This document shows, in pieces, positions 5,650-7,953 of a stretch of DNA of 7,953 nt. Both the position numbers and the translations under genes were made by a program. Source of the DNA: Flavobacteriales bacterium. Lineage in GTDB: Bacteria; Bacteroidota; Bacteroidia; Flavobacteriales_D; Crocinitomicaceae. The notes beneath the pieces were generated by a model that saw only the letters and a list, made by a program, of their open reading frames with translations, was not told the DNA's origin and searched no databases. Position 1 is the stretch's first letter; every line of letters begins with the position of its first letter. The DNA is taken from positions 1 through 7,953 of the forward strand of contig CANMFV010000037.1 in NCBI GenBank assembly GCA_947496835.1, in the 5' to 3' direction.

Positions 5650-6301
5650 CTACATCCTTCATATAGAAACCGCGACGAAAGTTTGCAGTGTTGCACTTTC
5701 AAATGCTGGTGAATTGATTGCGTGTAAAGAATCCATTTCAGATGGATTCATTCACAGCGAGGCCCTAACATTATACATTGAGGAAACATTGCGTGTAGCA
5801 GAAGTTTCGTTATCCGATTTAAAGGCAATCAGCATTTCAAGTGGTCCGGGATCATATACTGGACTTCGCATTGGACTTTCAACCGCAAAAGGATTGTGTT
5901 TTGCATTAAAAATCCCACTAATCAGCGTCGAAACATTGTTGGCATTAAGTGAACTTGCTTCAAAAGGAGAAGAACCCACTATTCCCATGCTTGATGCGCG
6001 CCGAATGGAAGTATACGCTCAAGTAATTGCTTCAGATGGAAATATTCTACAACCTATGGATGCCATAGAACTTGATTCCACGACTTTCTCCGAATTCGAA
6101 CCGTTTCAAGTTTGTGGAGATGGAGCTGCCAAATGCAAAGAAATGTGGAGCCATCGAAACATTATTTGGAACGAAAAATTGCTTTCAAGCGCAAAAGGTC
6201 AAGTTGCTATTGCGTTCGATAAATATCAAAAAAAGGAGTTTGAAAATTTAGCCTACTTTACCCCAATTTACTTGAAAGATGCTAATGGTGTTCGTCGATA
6301 A
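5642..6301 (+). CDS. tsaB: tRNA threonylcarbamoyladenosine (t6A) biosynthesis protein TsaB
   Basis: 219 residues, close to the usual length of about 220-230. I chose ATG 5642 because it starts the family's first strand (YILHIETATKVCSVALS); a GTG at 5606 lies within the upstream gene and would add 12 alien residues. Visible landmarks are HSEAL near residue 38, the hallmark SISSGPGSYTGLRIGLSTAKG at about 64-84, IPMLDARRMEVYA (114-126), and the C-terminal TPIYLKD. TsaB is an ASKHA-fold pseudo-enzyme that dimerises with TsaD and, with TsaE, transfers threonylcarbamoyl to A37 of ANN-decoding tRNAs in the cytoplasm; it is generally essential in bacteria. It overlaps the stop of the response regulator gene by 8 nt (ATGAATAA), so it is probably cotranscribed. 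Its 3' end overlaps the convergent M23 gene by 20 nt. Confidence 0.93.
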   Translation: MNNYILHIETATKVCSVALSNAGELIACKESISDGFIHSEALTLYIEETLRVAEVSLSDLKAISISSGPGSYTGLRIGLSTAKGLCFALKIPLISVETLLALSELASKGEEPTIPMLDARRMEVYAQVIASDGNILQPMDAIELDSTTFSEFEPFQVCGDGAAKCKEMWSHRNIIWNEKLLSSAKGQVAIAFDKYQKKEFENLAYFTPIYLKDANGVRR

Positions 6302-7953
6302 CATGTAGTTCTTTTAACCAAGTTTGGACATTTCCACATCGGTCAGTTACACGAAGTTCCATGGAAAGAACATTCGCAGAAGCTGGACCAATTATCGACG
6401 CTCGTCGGTCATTTCTCCACGTAACAACATCGTTTTTTTGATCATAATAGACAATGGTCCATTCGCCATTAATAAAAAAATCATACCGATCAATTCCAGA
6501 TTGACGATCCGTGATTTTCCATGAGAATTTGCTTGGCACAACATTGTTACTCGATATTGGCATGAACTGTATCACAGGTGCTAAAGTATCCACGCTGGTT
6601 GTAAATGTTCCTAATTGCTTAGATTCGGCCGATATCCACCCATTTTCACGTGTAGTTGCAAGCGCATCTCCATTTAAAGCAATGTACTGTTTTTCAATTG
6701 CTATAGAATTCTTTCCTTTTAATTCGACACAAATCGCTTTTTGAATCACCGTTTTGGAAGACCCAAACTGCCCAACGGATAATTTAACCAGTTTTTTAAC
6801 AGGCTCATAAAAGGTATTCTCCTCTAGAAAAACATTCATGTTTGTTGCACTTAACCGATAACTTGAATCTGGAATAAAATATGTTTGCTGATCATAAAAA
6901 GATTTGTGTTCCTGTGAAATCAAATGTGGATGGTAAATGTTTAGTTCGTGTTGGGCTGTATTCCCACGTACATCGGTAAGAATCAAGGAGCAGGAAATAG
7001 AGTCATTTCCATGAAGGATAATCCCACCATTAGACTGAAATTGATAAATTGTCAATGGGTTTTGTTTGGTTCGAAAGAGTTTTTGAAATTTTACTCCCGA
7101 AGCTTTGTATTCATCATAATCCATGTGACTATTCACATACCTCGAATCATCAAACGAAATTTCTGATAATTCAAATCCGAACCGTTCACCTGAAGGAATC
7201 CATAATTCAGCAGAGAAAAGTCCAAAAGCATTCCCACCTGCCTTTAAAGGATCTGAAGCCGCAAGACATACGCCAATTTTCTCGCCTTTCCGGATGAAAT
7301 CAAGGGGTATTATCAGTGCATGACTGGATTTTGTTAATGATACTTGCAATGATTTACCTGGTATTAAATACCCATTTTCATCAATTCCAACTATTCGAAT
7401 TCCTTGTAAAAGAGGCGCTGCAACATCACTCACATGAAAACCGTGCAATAATGGATTCAGCGCATGTTCTGTTTTTGTGTCGCGCAGTTCGAAATGTAAG
7501 TGTGGACCTGTCGAATTGCCACTATTTCCGGACAGTGCAATTTGCTCACCTCTTTTTACCAAAATCTCATTCGGACTTAAGTGCCAATCGAAATCATTCT
7601 GTTTAAATTGTTTTTGAACCGGAACGAGTAACGCTTCAATACGCTTAGAAAATGCCGAACAATGCGCATAAACAGAGGTGATTCCATTCGCGTGATTGAT
7701 ATAAATCACTCGCCCGTAACCAGTTGGGGAAATACGTATTCTAGAAATATAGCCGTCAGAAATCGCATGCAAAGGGATTCCTTCCTGACCATTCGTTCGA
7801 AAATCTAATCCCATGTGAAAATGATTCGGACGTATATCTCCAAAACTAGCACTCATCTCTGGTTCATTTATCCCAATGGGTAGATGCCAACAAGTATCGA
7901 CAGTGATTTTTTGACTCCAAACGGAAATACCTAAACTGATTGTAAGGAAAAAA
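6282..7953 (-). CDS. M23-family zinc metallopeptidase, exported (N-terminus cut by right edge)
   Basis: The frame is open to the right edge. The first visible residues, FFLTISLGISVWSQ, are the end of a signal peptide with likely cleavage before or after Gln. The true ATG therefore lies just beyond 7953, and the in-frame ATG at 7854-7856 falls inside the mature domain. About 556 residues are visible. The LytM/M23 core has HFHMGLDF (zinc-ligand His codon 7815-7817, Asp codon 7803-7805), VYAHCSAF, GNSGNSTG and GPHLHFEL (HxH, His codons 7500-7502 and 7494-7496), so the zinc and catalytic residues are intact. A roughly 380-residue C-terminal part follows, of beta-rich look, closing with an Ig-like segment (DTLAPVIQF to RVTDRCGNV, about 6590-6315). 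The family cuts peptidoglycan cross-links or acts in cell-wall remodelling; this enzyme's substrate is inferred. The gene is convergent with tsaB. Confidence 0.92.
   Translation of the reverse strand, partial: FFLTISLGISVWSQKITVDTCWHLPIGINEPEMSASFGDIRPNHFHMGLDFRTNGQEGIPLHAISDGYISRIRISPTGYGRVIYINHANGITSVYAHCSAFSKRIEALLVPVQKQFKQNDFDWHLSPNEILVKRGEQIALSGNSGNSTGPHLHFELRDTKTEHALNPLLHGFHVSDVAAPLLQGIRIVGIDENGYLIPGKSLQVSLTKSSHALIIPLDFIRKGEKIGVCLAASDPLKAGGNAFGLFSAELWIPSGERFGFELSEISFDDSRYVNSHMDYDEYKASGVKFQKLFRTKQNPLTIYQFQSNGGIILHGNDSISCSLILTDVRGNTAQHELNIYHPHLISQEHKSFYDQQTYFIPDSSYRLSATNMNVFLEENTFYEPVKKLVKLSVGQFGSSKTVIQKAICVELKGKNSIAIEKQYIALNGDALATTRENGWISAESKQLGTFTTSVDTLAPVIQFMPISSNNVVPSKFSWKITDRQSGIDRYDFFINGEWTIVYYDQKNDVVTWRNDRRASIIGPASANVLSMELRVTDRCGNVQTWLKELHVIDEHH

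Noticed and set aside
6324..7606. Plus-strand reading frames of 66-96 codons opposite the M23 gene
   Set aside because: Antisense to a gene with intact catalytic motifs; no coding features of their own.
7854..7856. ATG as start of the M23 peptidase
   Set aside because: The frame continues upstream for 32 codons to the window edge and encodes a signal-peptide end and mature N-terminus; this ATG lies next to the first zinc motif.

Overview
The window looks like a chromosomal segment from a Bacteroidota bacterium, most likely Flavobacteriales. Reasons: low GC; a C-terminal type IX secretion (T9SS) sorting domain together with SprB-type repeats; a PafA-type alkaline phosphatase; an RprY-like response regulator; promoter candidates of the Bacteroidota form TTG-N17-23-TAnnTTTG; and weak or absent Shine-Dalgarno sequences. 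The species cannot be named from the sequence. I see no tRNA, rRNA, IS element, phage gene or CRISPR array.

Layout from left to right. (1) 1-886, minus: N-terminal part of a PafA-like alkaline phosphatase, cut by the left edge. (2) 887-961: short divergent promoter region. (3) 962-2341, plus: secreted T9SS cargo protein with SprB-like repeats, followed by a strong hairpin terminator. (4) 2342-2464: two facing terminators between convergent genes. (5) 2465-4039, minus: secreted von Willebrand type D (VWD) protein with a proline-rich tail, preceded at 4081-4746 on the same strand by a PhoB-like OmpR-family response regulator. (6) 4747-4956: divergent control region between two response regulators, with identical -7 boxes pointing each way and a terminator-like hairpin in the leader of the right-hand gene. 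(7) 4957-5649, plus: RprY-like response regulator, overlapping tsaB (5642-6301, tRNA t6A synthesis) by 8 nt. (8) 6282-7953, minus: periplasmic M23 peptidase whose signal peptide begins beyond the right edge; its 3' end overlaps that of tsaB by 20 nt.

How the genes relate. Two DNA-binding response regulators lie back to back with no histidine kinase in view. One may be cotranscribed with the surface or periplasmic VWD protein, the other with the essential tRNA-modification gene tsaB. Four of the seven genes encode exported proteins: the phosphatase, the T9SS cargo, the VWD protein and the cell-wall peptidase. Most of the window is recognisable family biology. The parts least explained by known families are the leader hairpin before the RprY-like gene, the response-regulator/VWD pair, and the middle domain of the T9SS cargo protein. 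I do not see convincing evidence of a wholly new system.
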